NCBI GenBank assembly: GCA_017631325.1
Contig: JAGBTM010000048.1
Coordinates: 1-40,747 of the forward strand
DNA length: 40,747 nt
Direction of reading: 5' to 3'
DNA from: Clostridia bacterium
GTDB taxonomy: Bacteria; Bacillota; Clostridia; Oscillospirales; CAG-272
This document shows positions 1 to 7,531 of the stretch, piece by piece (positions within the stretch are counted from its first letter, which is position 1; each line of letters begins with the position of its first letter). The notes beneath the pieces were generated by a model. The model did not search any database. It worked only from the letters and a program-made list of their open reading frames with translations, and had not been told where the DNA came from. A program made the position numbers and the translations under genes.

Positions 1-957
1 GACAGTGTTACGAGCATTGGTGATGAGGCGTTCGGGGCTTGCACAAGCCTTGAAAGCATAATCATACCCGACAGTGTCACGAGCATTGGTTATCATGCGT
101 TCTATAGTTGCGATAGCCTTACGAGCGTTACTATAGGCGACAGTGTCACGAGCATTGATGATGAGGCGTTCTATAGTTGCGATAGCCTTACAAACGTATA
201 TATTTCTGACATAGCAGCATGGTGCAGTATTTCTTTTGAAGATATTTCTGCAAATCCTCTTTACTATGCAGATAATCTTTATCTTAACGGAGAATTAGTA
301 AAAGACGTAGTTATTCCAGCTGGCGTAACGAGTATTGGTAATTATGCGTTCTATGGTTGCGATAGCCTCACGAGCGTTACTATCCCCGATAGTGTCACGA
401 GCATTGGCCAATGGGCGTTCTATGATTGCACAAATCTTCAATACAATGAGTATGATAATGCATATTATTTAGGAAACAAAAATAATCCGTATCTTGTGCT
501 CGTCAAAGCAAAATCAAGAGATATTAATTCATGTCATATTCATACAGATACAAAAATAATTTATGGTTCTGCATTCTCTAGTTGTATGATCCTTACGAAC
601 GTTACTATAGGTAATGGTGTTACGAGCATTGGTGATGAGGCGTTCTGGGGTTGCACAAGCCTTGAAAGCATAACCATCCCAGACAGTGTCACGAGCATTG
701 GTAATCATGCGTTCTTGGGTTGCGACAGCCTTGAGAGCATAATCATACCCGACAATGTCACGAGCATCGGTAATCGTGCGTTCTATTATTGCACAAGCCT
801 TACGAGCGTTACTATAGGCGACAGTGTCACGAGCATTGGTGATGAGGCGTTCTATTTTTGCACAAGCCTTGAAAGCATAATCATACCCGACAGTATTACA
901 AGCATTGGTGATGATGCGTTCCTTAGTTGCGACAGCCTTAAAATGATATACTGCGAG
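1..957 (+). repeat. 69-bp coding tandem repeat of the LRR gene
   Basis: Units begin with GA(C/T)AGTGTCACGAGCATTGG-like sequence at 1, 70, 139, 388, 613, 682, 751, 820 and 889, plus a diverged copy at 319. Spacing is exactly 69 bp (23 codons) within each block. Copies are nearly identical even at third codon positions, which points to recent duplication or gene conversion. Confidence 0.9.
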
Positions 958-1041
958 GCGGAGAGCAAGCCAAGTGGTTGGAGTTCTGATTGGAATCCTG
1001 ACAATAGACCTGTTGTATGGGGATATAAGGTCACGGAATAA
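1..1041 (+). CDS. BspA-type leucine-rich-repeat protein, 3' part (5' end outside window)
   Basis: The reading frame is open from base 1 to the TAA at 1039-1041 (346 codons), so the gene starts upstream; the GTG at 496 is an internal codon, not a start. The protein is a series of 23-residue units of the form DSVTSIGDEAF-(Y/W)-x-C-(T/D)SL-x-S-(V/I)-x-I-P, the LRR_5/BspA family pattern, interrupted by two non-repeat stretches (about residues 65-105 and 145-195). It ends in a cap containing PSGWSSDWN and VVWGY, which is common at the C-terminus of such proteins in gut Firmicutes. No LPXTG motif, transmembrane anchor or dockerin is visible at the C-terminus. Family members are usually secreted or surface proteins involved in adhesion or protein binding, but the signal peptide would lie outside the window, so export is inferred. 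A terminator follows at 1245-1290. Confidence 0.9.
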   Translation, partial: DSVTSIGDEAFGACTSLESIIIPDSVTSIGYHAFYSCDSLTSVTIGDSVTSIDDEAFYSCDSLTNVYISDIAAWCSISFEDISANPLYYADNLYLNGELVKDVVIPAGVTSIGNYAFYGCDSLTSVTIPDSVTSIGQWAFYDCTNLQYNEYDNAYYLGNKNNPYLVLVKAKSRDINSCHIHTDTKIIYGSAFSSCMILTNVTIGNGVTSIGDEAFWGCTSLESITIPDSVTSIGNHAFLGCDSLESIIIPDNVTSIGNRAFYYCTSLTSVTIGDSVTSIGDEAFYFCTSLESIIIPDSITSIGDDAFLSCDSLKMIYCEAESKPSGWSSDWNPDNRPVVWGYKVTE

Positions 1042-1240
1042 GCTCCGTGACAGTTATGATTGCCTACGGCAAGTTATACTCTTTGCGAGCTACCTCCTTC
1101 GAGGTGGTGCTCTGCACATTATTTCGCCTTTGGCGAAATGCTCGCGGAGCAATCTGCGCTCGCTCGCTTGTATGCGAGCATACAGACTTGCTTCGCGTGA
1201 TTATGAAATCACTTTGTGATTAAATCCGCGCGACGCGCGG
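1031..1240. repeat. Cluster of short perfect hairpins downstream of the LRR gene
   Basis: About nine small inverted repeats lie nearly end to end. Stem/loop/stem positions: TCACGGA/TCCGTGA 1031-1050 (spanning the LRR stop codon), TTGCC/GGCAA 1060-1072, ACCTC/GAGGT 1092-1105, GTGC/GCAC 1107-1117, ATTTCGCC/GGCGAAAT 1121-1139, GCTC/GAGC 1140-1150, GCTCGC/GCGAGC 1162-1179, ATCAC/GTGAT 1208-1220 and CCGCGC/GCGCGG 1226-1240. Most loops are 3-4 nt. The small open frames crossing this stretch have no ribosome binding site and are not called. A similar cluster lies at 6670-6860. Confidence 0.75.
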
Positions 1241-1244
1241 GTGG

Positions 1245-1290
1245 AAAGGAGCAAGGACAAATTGCGTGTTGTCCGCGCTCCTTTTTAATT
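1245..1290 (+). terminator. Intrinsic terminator after the LRR gene / hairpin cluster
   Basis: A two-part stem, AAAGGAGC then GGACAA, pairs with TTGTCC then GCTCCTTT around an 8-nt loop, and is followed by a T run (TTTTT). It separates the LRR gene and hairpin cluster from the arg promoter. Confidence 0.85.
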
Positions 1291-1415
1291 TATGCAGTGA
1301 TTTTGCGTGAGTTAGGTGCGATTTTAAGGCGTGATGTTTATTTATGCAGTTTATGCGTGAATTTTTGCATATTTTCGCTCATAAAATTAATAATTTAGTG
1401 GGAAAATGCATTTTT

Positions 1416-1433
1416 TCTGAAAAAATATTCAAA
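1416..1433. promoter_or_regulatory. Possible ARG box (ArgR/AhrC operator)
   Basis: The 18-bp stretch TCTGAAAAAATATTCAAA has the shape of an ARG box (TGAAT-AT-rich-ATTCA) and matches the Bacillus consensus at about 13 of 18 positions by eye. It lies just upstream of the -35 of the arg promoter. ArgR/AhrC repression of biosynthetic arg genes is established in Firmicutes; that this site is bound is inference. AT-rich DNA yields chance matches, so confidence is limited. Confidence 0.4.
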
Positions 1434-1439
1434 AACCCC

Positions 1440-1468
1440 TTGACAAAGCGCGTGTAAAGTACTACAAT
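1440..1468 (+). promoter_or_regulatory. Sigma-A promoter of the arg cluster
   Basis: A perfect -35 TTGACA (1440-1445) is followed by a 17-bp spacer and -10 TACAAT (1463-1468). The start codon of argG is 42 nt downstream of the -10, leaving a short leader with GGAGGA at 1498-1503, 7 nt before the ATG. Confidence 0.9.
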
Positions 1469-1510
1469 ATATCCGTAATTAAAATTTTACTTCATTTGGA
1501 GGACTAAAAA

Positions 1511-2740
1511 ATGGATAAGAAATCAATCAAAAAGGTAGTGCTTGCGTATTCGGGCGGTCTGGATACCTCTATCATAATTCCGTGGCTCAAAGAGAACTAC
1601 AACAACTGTGAGGTTATCGCAGTTTCGGGTAACGTAGGTCAGGCTGACGAGCTTGAGGGACTTGAGGAGAAGGCTCTTAAGACCGGCGCGTCCAAGCTTT
1701 ACATAGAGGACCTTACGGAAGAGTTCGTTGACGAGTACGTAATTCCCACCGTTAAGGCAGGCGCTCTTTACGAGGAATATATGCTCGGTACGTCGTTTGC
1801 GCGTCCTATTATCGCAAAAAGAATAGTTGAAATTGCTCTTGCAGAGGGCGCCGACGCTATCTGCCACGGCTGTACCGGTAAGGGCAACGACCAAGTTCGT
1901 TTCGAGCTTGCTATCAAGGCATTTGCTCCCAATATGCACATTATCGCTCCCTGGCGTGAGTGGGATATCAAGTCCCGTGAGGAAGAAATCGACTATGCCG
2001 AGGCGCACAACATTCCTCTTAAGATAAACCGTGAGACCAACTACTCCAAGGATAAGAACCTCTGGCACCTTTCTCACGAGGGTCTTGACCTCGAGGACGC
2101 AGGCAACGAGCCTATGTACGAGAAGGAGGGCTTCCTTGAGATGGGCGTATCTCCCATTCTCGCTCCCGACAAGCCCACCTACATCACTCTCGATTTCGAG
2201 AAGGGTGTTCCCGTAGCGTTTAACGGCGAGAAAATGAGCGCAAAGGAAATTATCCTCGCGCTTAACAAGGTTGGCGGTGAGAACGGTATCGGTCTTCTCG
2301 ACATAGTTGAGAACCGTCTTGTAGGTATGAAGTGCCGTGGTGTGTACGAGACCCCCGGTGGAGCTATTCTCTACTTTGCTCACAACTACCTTGAGACGCT
2401 CTGTCTTGATAAGATGACTATGCACGAGAAGCAGAAGCTCTCCATCACCTTTGCTGAGCTTGTTTACAACGGTCAGTGGTACACTCCTCTTCGCGAGGCT
2501 CTCTCCGCTTTCGTTGACAAGACCCAGGAGAACGTTACCGGTAAGGTTAAAATCAAGCTCTACAAGGGCAATATGATTAAGGCCGGTGCTTGGAGTGACT
2601 ATTCGCTCTACTCCGAGGAAATCGCAACCTTCGGTGAGGACAACGTTTATAATCAGGCTGACAGCGCGGGATTTATTAATCTGTTTGGTCTTCCCATCAA
2701 GGTTCAGGCTCAGGTCAACGCAAAGAACGCAAATAAATAA
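1511..2740 (+). CDS. argG: Argininosuccinate synthase
   Basis: This cytosolic enzyme joins citrulline and aspartate with ATP to make argininosuccinate, the penultimate step of arginine synthesis. The 409-residue length is normal for the family. The N-type ATP-pyrophosphatase loop AYSGGLDTS is at about residues 12-20, followed by the family blocks [17 protein letters not shown] and [12 protein letters not shown]. The start is supported by GGAGGA 7 nt upstream and a consensus promoter. It is the first gene of the arg cluster. Codon use is strongly biased (GAG, AAG, CTT/CTC), consistent with good expression. A hairpin at 2753-2789 separates it from argH, so downstream genes may be partly uncoupled. 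Confidence 0.97.
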   Translation: MDKKSIKKVVLAYSGGLDTSIIIPWLKENYNNCEVIAVSGNVGQADELEGLEEKALKTGASKLYIEDLTEEFVDEYVIPTVKAGALYEEYMLGTSFARPIIAKRIVEIALAEGADAICHGCTGKGNDQVRFELAIKAFAPNMHIIAPWREWDIKSREEEIDYAEAHNIPLKINRETNYSKDKNLWHLSHEGLDLEDAGNEPMYEKEGFLEMGVSPILAPDKPTYITLDFEKGVPVAFNGEKMSAKEIILALNKVGGENGIGLLDIVENRLVGMKCRGVYETPGGAILYFAHNYLETLCLDKMTMHEKQKLSITFAELVYNGQWYTPLREALSAFVDKTQENVTGKVKIKLYKGNMIKAGAWSDYSLYSEEIATFGEDNVYNQADSAGFINLFGLPIKVQAQVNAKNANK

Positions 2741-2752
2741 TTAATATAAAAA

Positions 2753-2795
2753 GCAGTTTGCTCCCGAGGACACCTTGGGGGCAGACTGCGGTTTG
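2753..2795 (+). terminator. Hairpin between argG and argH (possible partial terminator)
   Basis: GCAGTTTGCTCCC pairs with GGGGGCAGACTGC (13 positions, two of them G-U) around an 11-nt loop. What follows is GGTTTGTGATTTTT rather than a clean U tract, so it may be a leaky terminator or a processing/stability element. A second small hairpin, GGCT/AGCC, follows near 2822-2833. Confidence 0.5.
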
Positions 2796-2904
2796 TGATT
2801 TTTAGAGAGTTTTATAAAAACGGCTATACAGCCTTTTATCCACTCTCATTCGTATAAAAACTTATCAAAAAACTCAAATTCAAGCTAACAAAGGGATTTC
2901 ATAT

Positions 2905-4275
2905 ATGGAAAAAATGTGGGCCGGAAGATTTGAAAAGGCGTCCGACAAGCTGGCTGACGATTTCAATTCTTCAATTCATTTTGACAGCAAGATGTATAAG
3001 CACGACATTCGCGGCTCCATGGAGCATGCGGCTATGCTCTGCCGCGCGGGTATAATCAGCGCAGAGGAGCTTGGCAGCATTACTGCGGGTCTTGCTTCAA
3101 TACTTAACGATATAAGCTCGGGCGAGCTTCAGCTTGATATGAACGCAGAGGACATTCACATGTTCGTAGAGGCCGAGCTTACTCGCCGTATCGGTGACGC
3201 AGGCAAGAAGCTTCACACCGCGCGTTCAAGAAACGACCAGGTTGCACTCGATTTACGTCTTTATATGCGTGACGAAGCGCTTTCGGTCGTTGAGCTTTTA
3301 AAGAAGCTCGTCAGGGCGATACTCGAGGTGGCAAAGGCTAATACCGAGACGATAATGCCCGGTTATACCCATCTTCAGAGGGCTCAGCCCATAACCTTCG
3401 CGCACCATCTTCTCGCTTACTGCATGATGTTCCTCCGTGACGTATCAAGAGTGCTTGACGCCGTGCTTCGTATGAATTATTCCCCGCTCGGCTCCTGCGC
3501 TCTGGCCGGTACGACATACCCCACCGACAGAGATTCGGTGGCTTTGGCTCTCGGCTTTGACGGTATTACGATGAACTCTATTGACGGTGTGTCGGACAGA
3601 GATTTCTGCGTCGAGCTTGAGGCGGCATTCAGCGTAATTATGATGCACCTTTCCCGCTTCTCCGAGGAAATAATCCTCTGGTCCAGCTGGGAATTCAAGT
3701 TCGTAGAGCTTGACGACGCTTATACCACAGGCTCGTCTATAATGCCTCAGAAGAAAAATCCCGATATGGCTGAGCTTGTCCGCGGCAAATGTGGCAGAGT
3801 TTACGGTGACCTTATGGCTACCCTCACGATGCTCAAGGGTCTGCCTCTTGCCTACAACAAGGATATGCAGGAGGACAAGGAGGCGGTATTTGACAGCGTC
3901 GAGACGGTGAAAAAGTGCCTTGAGATATTCATTCCCATGATTGAAACGATGAAGCCACTGCCCGAAAATATGTATGCAGCGGCAAAGCGTGGATTTATAA
4001 ACGCGACGGACCTCGCAGACTATCTGACAAAGCGCGGAGTTCCGTTCCGCTCAGCCTACAAGACGGTCGGCACAGTTATCGGAAAATGTGTTAAGGAAAA
4101 CAAGACCCTCGACGAAATTCCCCTCGACGAGTACAAGCAGTTCTCTGAGGTGTTTGACGCCGATTTGTATGAGGAAATCTCGCTTGAGACCTGCATAAAA
4201 AAGAGAATTTCACGTGGAAGCACGGGCTATGACTCTGTAAAAGAGCAGATAGCATACGTTGAGGCTGAGCTGTAA
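2905..4275 (+). CDS. argH: Argininosuccinate lyase
   Basis: This enzyme cleaves argininosuccinate to arginine and fumarate, the last step of arginine synthesis, and acts as a cytosolic tetramer. The 456-residue length is typical. The aspartase/fumarase superfamily signature GSSIMPQKKNPD is at about residue 276, preceded by the conserved HTARSRNDQ and GYTHLQRAQP blocks that carry substrate-binding and catalytic residues. The start ATG has AAAGGGA about 10 nt upstream. It lies 164 nt after argG on the same strand; the 3' flank carries the 36-bp tandem repeat at 4296-4467 instead of a normal short intergenic spacer. Confidence 0.97.
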   Translation: MEKMWAGRFEKASDKLADDFNSSIHFDSKMYKHDIRGSMEHAAMLCRAGIISAEELGSITAGLASILNDISSGELQLDMNAEDIHMFVEAELTRRIGDAGKKLHTARSRNDQVALDLRLYMRDEALSVVELLKKLVRAILEVAKANTETIMPGYTHLQRAQPITFAHHLLAYCMMFLRDVSRVLDAVLRMNYSPLGSCALAGTTYPTDRDSVALALGFDGITMNSIDGVSDRDFCVELEAAFSVIMMHLSRFSEEIILWSSWEFKFVELDDAYTTGSSIMPQKKNPDMAELVRGKCGRVYGDLMATLTMLKGLPLAYNKDMQEDKEAVFDSVETVKKCLEIFIPMIETMKPLPENMYAAAKRGFINATDLADYLTKRGVPFRSAYKTVGTVIGKCVKENKTLDEIPLDEYKQFSEVFDADLYEEISLETCIKKRISRGSTGYDSVKEQIAYVEAEL

Positions 4276-4295
4276 GGCGTTTTCAGAGTTTTTCA

Positions 4296-4467
4296 GGCTT
4301 CGGCTTCCGATTTAGCAAGTTCAAGACTTTTGGCTTCGGCCTCCGATTTAGTAAGTTCAAGACTTTTGGCTTCGGCTTCCGATTTAGCAAGTTCGAGACT
4401 TTTGGCTTCGGCTTCCGATTTAGCAAGTTCAAAACTTTTGGCTTCGGCCTGCATTTTAGTGAGTATA
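4296..4467 (+). repeat. 36-bp tandem repeat between argH and the argJ-like gene
   Basis: Five copies begin GGCTTCGGC at 4296, 4332, 4368, 4404 and 4440, exactly 36 bp apart; the last is partial and diverged. Copies differ by only one to three bases. Each contains GGC-TTCG-GC(C/T), which in RNA would form a short stem closed by a UUCG tetraloop. The period is a multiple of three and an open frame runs through it, but that frame has no ribosome binding site and would overlap the argJ-like start in another frame, so it is treated as non-coding. There are no unique spacers, so it is not CRISPR. Confidence 0.85.
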
Positions 4468-4475
4468 GTTCAAAA

Positions 4476-4482
4476 AAAGAGG
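4476..4482 (+). promoter_or_regulatory. RBS that decides the argJ-like start
   Basis: AAAGAGG ends 1 nt before the ATG at 4484 but 7 nt before the in-frame ATG at 4490, so translation most likely begins at 4490 (MSIQII...). Confidence 0.65.
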
Positions 4483-4489
4483 TATGAAT

Positions 4490-5620
4490 ATGTCAATTCA
4501 GATAATCGAGGGCGGTGTTTGCGCTCCAAAGGGATTTTTGGCAAACGGTATTCACGATGTGGACAAAAAGGACGGCGTATATTCCGCCCCTTCCCTGATT
4601 TGTTCCAAAAAGCTCGCCAACGCGGCGGCTATATTAAGTTCAAATAAGGTTAAGAGCGACTCTCTTTTGCTCTCAAAAAAGAATATTGAAAACGGACGCG
4701 CCTCGGCAATCCTTTTGACACGAGGCTCTGCTAACGCCTGCGTTAAGGGTGGATACGAGGCAGCGTGTGAGCTTGCCTCAGCACTTGGCGGCGCACTCAA
4801 AATTTCCCCTCGAAACGTTATGATTTCCTCAAGCGGTGACGTCGGCGTGCCACTGGACGTTGCCTCTATAAGCGATGCCATACCCGAGCTTGCGTCGGGG
4901 GTCGGCTGCTGCTACGGTATCACAAAAAAAGAATGTGCTGTGAGCTTTGAGATAGACGGAAAGCTGTGCCGTATGGGTGGTATTGCCGCAGGCGACGGCC
5001 AGACCGTTGCTATTATCACAACCGACTGCGCCATATCCTCGGAGATGCTCTCTCTTGCGCTCGCAGCCGACGCTCAGAACACACTCGAGCTCGTAAGCTT
5101 CGACGGAAGATGCACACCGTCCGACACTATTATGGCACTCGCCAACGGTATGGCGAAAAACAAGGAAATTACAAAGCGCGGCAAGGATTTTATAGAATTT
5201 GCAAAGGCGCTTAATGTAATAAATCTCATTTTGGCTAGAAAAATCGCAGCAGACACAACAAGCGGCACAAAGCTTATTGAGTGTAGTGTTGTTGGCGCAA
5301 GGAACGACACCGTGGCAAAGGCTATTGCAAAGGGGGTAGTTTCTGCCCCGTACGTGAAGTCGGACGTGCGCTCTGCTACACCCGTTTGGGGACACATTAT
5401 TTCAGCTGTTGGCGCTGTTGGCGTCGAGCTTAACCCTCAAAAAATTGACGTCTCTCTTATCTCGGACAGTGGTGAAATTCCCGTTTGCTCTTGTGGTGTG
5501 GGTGTTAATTTTTCAGAGGAATTTGCGCGCGAAGTACTCTCGCAAAAGGAAATAACTATCGCAATAAAGCTCAGCGACGGTGTCGGTGAGGCAACTGCTT
5601 GGGGCTCGGATAAGTCCTAA
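4490..5620 (+). CDS. Divergent ArgJ-like (ornithine/glutamate acetyltransferase family) protein
   Basis: Similarity to ArgJ is clear over the whole length: GVCAPKGF near the N-terminus, [45 protein letters not shown] and TAWGSD at the C-terminus. Normal ArgJ transfers acetyl from acetylornithine to glutamate and self-cleaves before a catalytic Thr in the MATML motif. Here the usual GMIHPNMATML is shortened to GQTVAI (the Thr near residue 171 may be the remnant), about 12 residues including the MTTDT region are missing upstream, DGDTSTND reads [13 protein letters not shown] reads TSGTK, and the C-terminal DLTYDYVxIN tail is absent (376 residues against about 400). The frame is intact and the gene sits inside the arg cluster, 28 nt before argF. 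It may be a catalytically altered or inactive paralogue, so no symbol is given. Confidence 0.8.
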   Translation: MSIQIIEGGVCAPKGFLANGIHDVDKKDGVYSAPSLICSKKLANAAAILSSNKVKSDSLLLSKKNIENGRASAILLTRGSANACVKGGYEAACELASALGGALKISPRNVMISSSGDVGVPLDVASISDAIPELASGVGCCYGITKKECAVSFEIDGKLCRMGGIAAGDGQTVAIITTDCAISSEMLSLALAADAQNTLELVSFDGRCTPSDTIMALANGMAKNKEITKRGKDFIEFAKALNVINLILARKIAADTTSGTKLIECSVVGARNDTVAKAIAKGVVSAPYVKSDVRSATPVWGHIISAVGAVGVELNPQKIDVSLISDSGEIPVCSCGVGVNFSEEFAREVLSQKEITIAIKLSDGVGEATAWGSDKS

Positions 5621-5648
5621 ATTACATATAAGAACTCAGGAGAAAAAT

Positions 5649-6644
5649 ATGAATTACAAGGGATTTTTACACGGCAAGGATTTTCTTAAGCTTCTTGATT
5701 TCACTCCCAGCGAGATTATGAGCCTTATTGAGCTTGCCGAGGATTTTAAATATAAAAAGAAAAACGGCATACCTCACAAGCTCTGTGAGGGCAAGAACAT
5801 TGCGCTGATATTCGAAAAGACCAGCACGAGAACACGTTGCAGCTTTGAGGTTGCAGCGTACGACCTCGGCATGAACGTGACTTATCTCGACCCTACCGGC
5901 TCACAGATAGGCAAAAAGGAAAGCATCGCAGACACGGCACGTGTGCTCTCCTCTATTTACGACGGTATTGAGTACCGCGGATTTGGTCAGGAAATCGTCG
6001 AGGAGCTTGCAAAGTACTCCGACGTGCCTGTATGGAACGGACTTACGAACGAATTTCACCCGACGCAGATACTTGCGGACTTTTTAACGGTTAAGGAGCA
6101 GTTCGGAAAGCTGAAGGGCATAAAATTCGTTTATATGGGTGATGCGAGATACAATATGGGCAACTCGCTTATGGTAGGATGTGCAAAGATGGGTATGGAT
6201 TTCGTTGCTTGCGCACCCAAAAAGTATTTTCCCGACGCCTCACTTGTTACAGAGTGCAAGAAAATTGCATCCGAGACCGGTAGCTCGATAACGCTCGAAG
6301 AGGACGTAAAGACGGCTCTTTCAGGCGCTGACGTTATCTATACTGACGTGTGGGTTTCGATGGGCGAGCCAGATGCGGTTTGGGAAGAAAGAATAAGAGA
6401 GCTTTCGCCCTATCAGGTAAACGCGGCCGCTATGAAGCTGGCAAAGGACACGGCTGTATTTATGCACTGTCTGCCTGCATTCCACGACCTTAAAACCAAG
6501 GTCGGCGCAGAAATCAGCGCAAAATTCGGCATAAACGAAATGGAGGTCACCGACGAGGTGTTCGAATCGGCGCAGTCCATTGTCTTTAAGGAAGCCGAGA
6601 ACAGAATGCATACTATCAAGGCGGTTATGGCAGCAACGCTGTGA
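5649..6644 (+). CDS. argF: Ornithine carbamoyltransferase
   Basis: This enzyme transfers the carbamoyl group of carbamoyl phosphate to ornithine, giving citrulline, the substrate of ArgG. At 331 residues it has normal length. The carbamoyl-phosphate-binding STRTR motif is at about residues 57-61 ([14 protein letters not shown]), the HPTQ block is near residue 137, and the ornithine-site HCLPAFHD is at about residue 272. The start ATG at 5649 is preceded by AGGAG with about 7 nt spacing; an in-frame GTG at 5580 lies inside the argJ-like gene and is not used. It is the last gene of the arg cluster and is followed by a hairpin cluster rather than a simple terminator. A catabolic argF/arcB role cannot be excluded, but argG and argH beside it favour biosynthesis. 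Confidence 0.95.
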   Translation: MNYKGFLHGKDFLKLLDFTPSEIMSLIELAEDFKYKKKNGIPHKLCEGKNIALIFEKTSTRTRCSFEVAAYDLGMNVTYLDPTGSQIGKKESIADTARVLSSIYDGIEYRGFGQEIVEELAKYSDVPVWNGLTNEFHPTQILADFLTVKEQFGKLKGIKFVYMGDARYNMGNSLMVGCAKMGMDFVACAPKKYFPDASLVTECKKIASETGSSITLEEDVKTALSGADVIYTDVWVSMGEPDAVWEERIRELSPYQVNAAAMKLAKDTAVFMHCLPAFHDLKTKVGAEISAKFGINEMEVTDEVFESAQSIVFKEAENRMHTIKAVMAATL

Positions 6645-6669
6645 GTGTCGCTCTCTGCACTCGATTAAA

Positions 6670-6860
6670 TCCACGGGACGTGGAATAAATCTGCCAAAGG
6701 CAGATGAAATCGCTGTGCGATGAAATCCACGCGTAGCGTGGGTGAAATTATGACGGATAGCCGTCGTGAAATGCGACACGGATGCTTGAAATGAAGAACG
6801 AAGCGCTTCTTGAAATGCTTGCTTCGTAGCGCGAAATACGCACAGCGCATTTTAAAAATC
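6670..6860. repeat. Hairpin cluster after argF, modules separated by GAAAT
   Basis: Consecutive small inverted repeats: TCCACG/CGTGGA 6670-6684, ATCTGCC/GGCAGAT 6689-6705, ATCGC/GCGAT 6709-6721, CCACGC/GCGTGG 6727-6741 and GACGG/CCGTC 6752-6765, then weaker ones including AAGAA/TTCTT near 6792-6810. Several loops are 3 nt. The pentamer GAAAT follows each module (seven times between about 6706 and 6836). Small open frames here on either strand lack ribosome binding sites. The organisation matches the cluster at 1031-1240. Confidence 0.75.
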
Positions 6861-6919
6861 CACGCGTAGCGTATAGGTTGCATAATGGAATAAAAACATC
6901 GAAGAATATAATTAAACAT

Positions 6920-6990
6920 AAAACAAAACCGATGTATGAGAAATCTAGCAATATAGAGTTCCCGTACACCGGTTTTGTTTTTATTTATTT
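6920..6990. terminator. Bidirectional terminator (arg side / zinc-ribbon gene)
   Basis: AAAACAAAACCGATGTA (6920-6936) pairs with its complement at 6965-6981 with one mismatch. The loop is 28 nt. The plus strand continues with a T-rich run and the minus strand with TTTTATGTTTAATT. It would end the minus-strand gene whose stop codon is at 6981-6983 and any read-through from argF. Confidence 0.65.
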
Positions 6991-7370
6991 TTTCTTGTAC
7001 CGCACCAAGGACACTGCTCGGTATCAATCATCTCTCCACAGTTTTCGCAACGGTACGAACCTACCTTTTTCGGTTCAATCGTACGCGCCTTTGGAAATAC
7101 ACCGGGCTGAGTGGTGCCTATTCCACTTTTTTTATAATAATTAGTATTTAAATCCGATAGGCAGCACAGGATTATAACGCCTATCCAACCAAGGCACAAG
7201 GCACCAAAAATCCAACCGCCTACGCTTCTACCTTTTTTGTCTGCAATAACAGCACAAAGAATGATAGCAATAATAGACGCTATAACTCCAAAGACGCTTA
7301 GTCCCGTTAATAAAGACTCCAATTGACTTGTATTATTGCTCAAACTGCTTGAATATGAATACATACCCAC
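6981..7370 (-). CDS. Small membrane protein with C-terminal zinc ribbon
   Basis: This is a protein of 129 residues. Two hydrophobic segments, about residues 22-45 and 52-72, are linked by a short basic loop (DKKGRSVGGW). A polar linker leads to a Cys4 zinc ribbon at the C-terminus: CENC followed by CPWC. The start is a GTG at 7370-7368 with GGAGG 9 nt upstream; the ATG nearer to GGAGG is in another frame and closes quickly. The family is not recognised by name; two-TM plus zinc-ribbon proteins are widespread and mostly uncharacterised in Clostridia. It diverges from an HTH regulator gene, and the shared 161-bp region carries repeated GTAACA half-sites, so regulation by that protein is plausible but inferred. 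Confidence 0.75.
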   Translation of the reverse strand: MGMYSYSSSLSNNTSQLESLLTGLSVFGVIASIIAIILCAVIADKKGRSVGGWIFGALCLGWIGVIILCCLSDLNTNYYKKSGIGTTQPGVFPKARTIEPKKVGSYRCENCGEMIDTEQCPWCGTRKNK

Positions 7371-7453
7371 TTTTTCATACCTCCAGATTTTTTAGCCACA
7401 AAAAGTTACTTAAAAACAATCTTTATTTAATAAAAAACGATCATTTTCAATAG

Positions 7454-7493
7454 TGTAACAAATTGTAACATAATTATAGTAACATTTTGTTAC
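7454..7493. promoter_or_regulatory. Operator-like GTAACA half-sites between divergent genes
   Basis: GTAACA occurs directly at 7455-7460, 7465-7470 and 7479-7484, and inverted (TGTTAC) at 7488-7493. The last two form a perfect inverted repeat with a 3-bp spacer. The sites lie 39-78 bp upstream of the HTH gene in the divergent region, where an autoregulatory operator is expected. Binding is inferred. Confidence 0.5.
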
Positions 7494-7531
7494 AATAAAG
7501 TCAATAGGTTTTTAAAAAAACGAGGTTTTTT

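Noticed and set aside
496..498. GTG at 496 as the start of the LRR gene
   Set aside because: The same frame is open with LRR units back to base 1, so this is an internal valine.
1226..1285. T-box-like GGGTGGAAAGG before a terminator
   Set aside because: The conserved GGTGGNACCGCG core is absent, there is no Stem I or specifier loop, and the element ends the LRR transcript rather than leading into an aminoacyl-tRNA synthetase gene.
1523..2425. 300-codon minus-strand open frame opposite argG
   Set aside because: It is a shadow of strong codon bias in argG; no ribosome binding site and no recognisable protein features.
4296..4467. CRISPR array
   Set aside because: Copies are directly adjacent with no unique spacers and no cas genes in the window.
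4330..4647. Open frame through the 36-bp repeat (12-residue peptide repeats)
   Set aside because: No ribosome binding site, and it runs in another frame across the start of the well-supported argJ-like gene; openness follows from the repeat having no stops.
6878..7144. Plus-strand open frame of 88 codons over the terminator and zinc-ribbon gene end
   Set aside because: No ribosome binding site and it overlaps a terminator stem and the antisense of the real gene.
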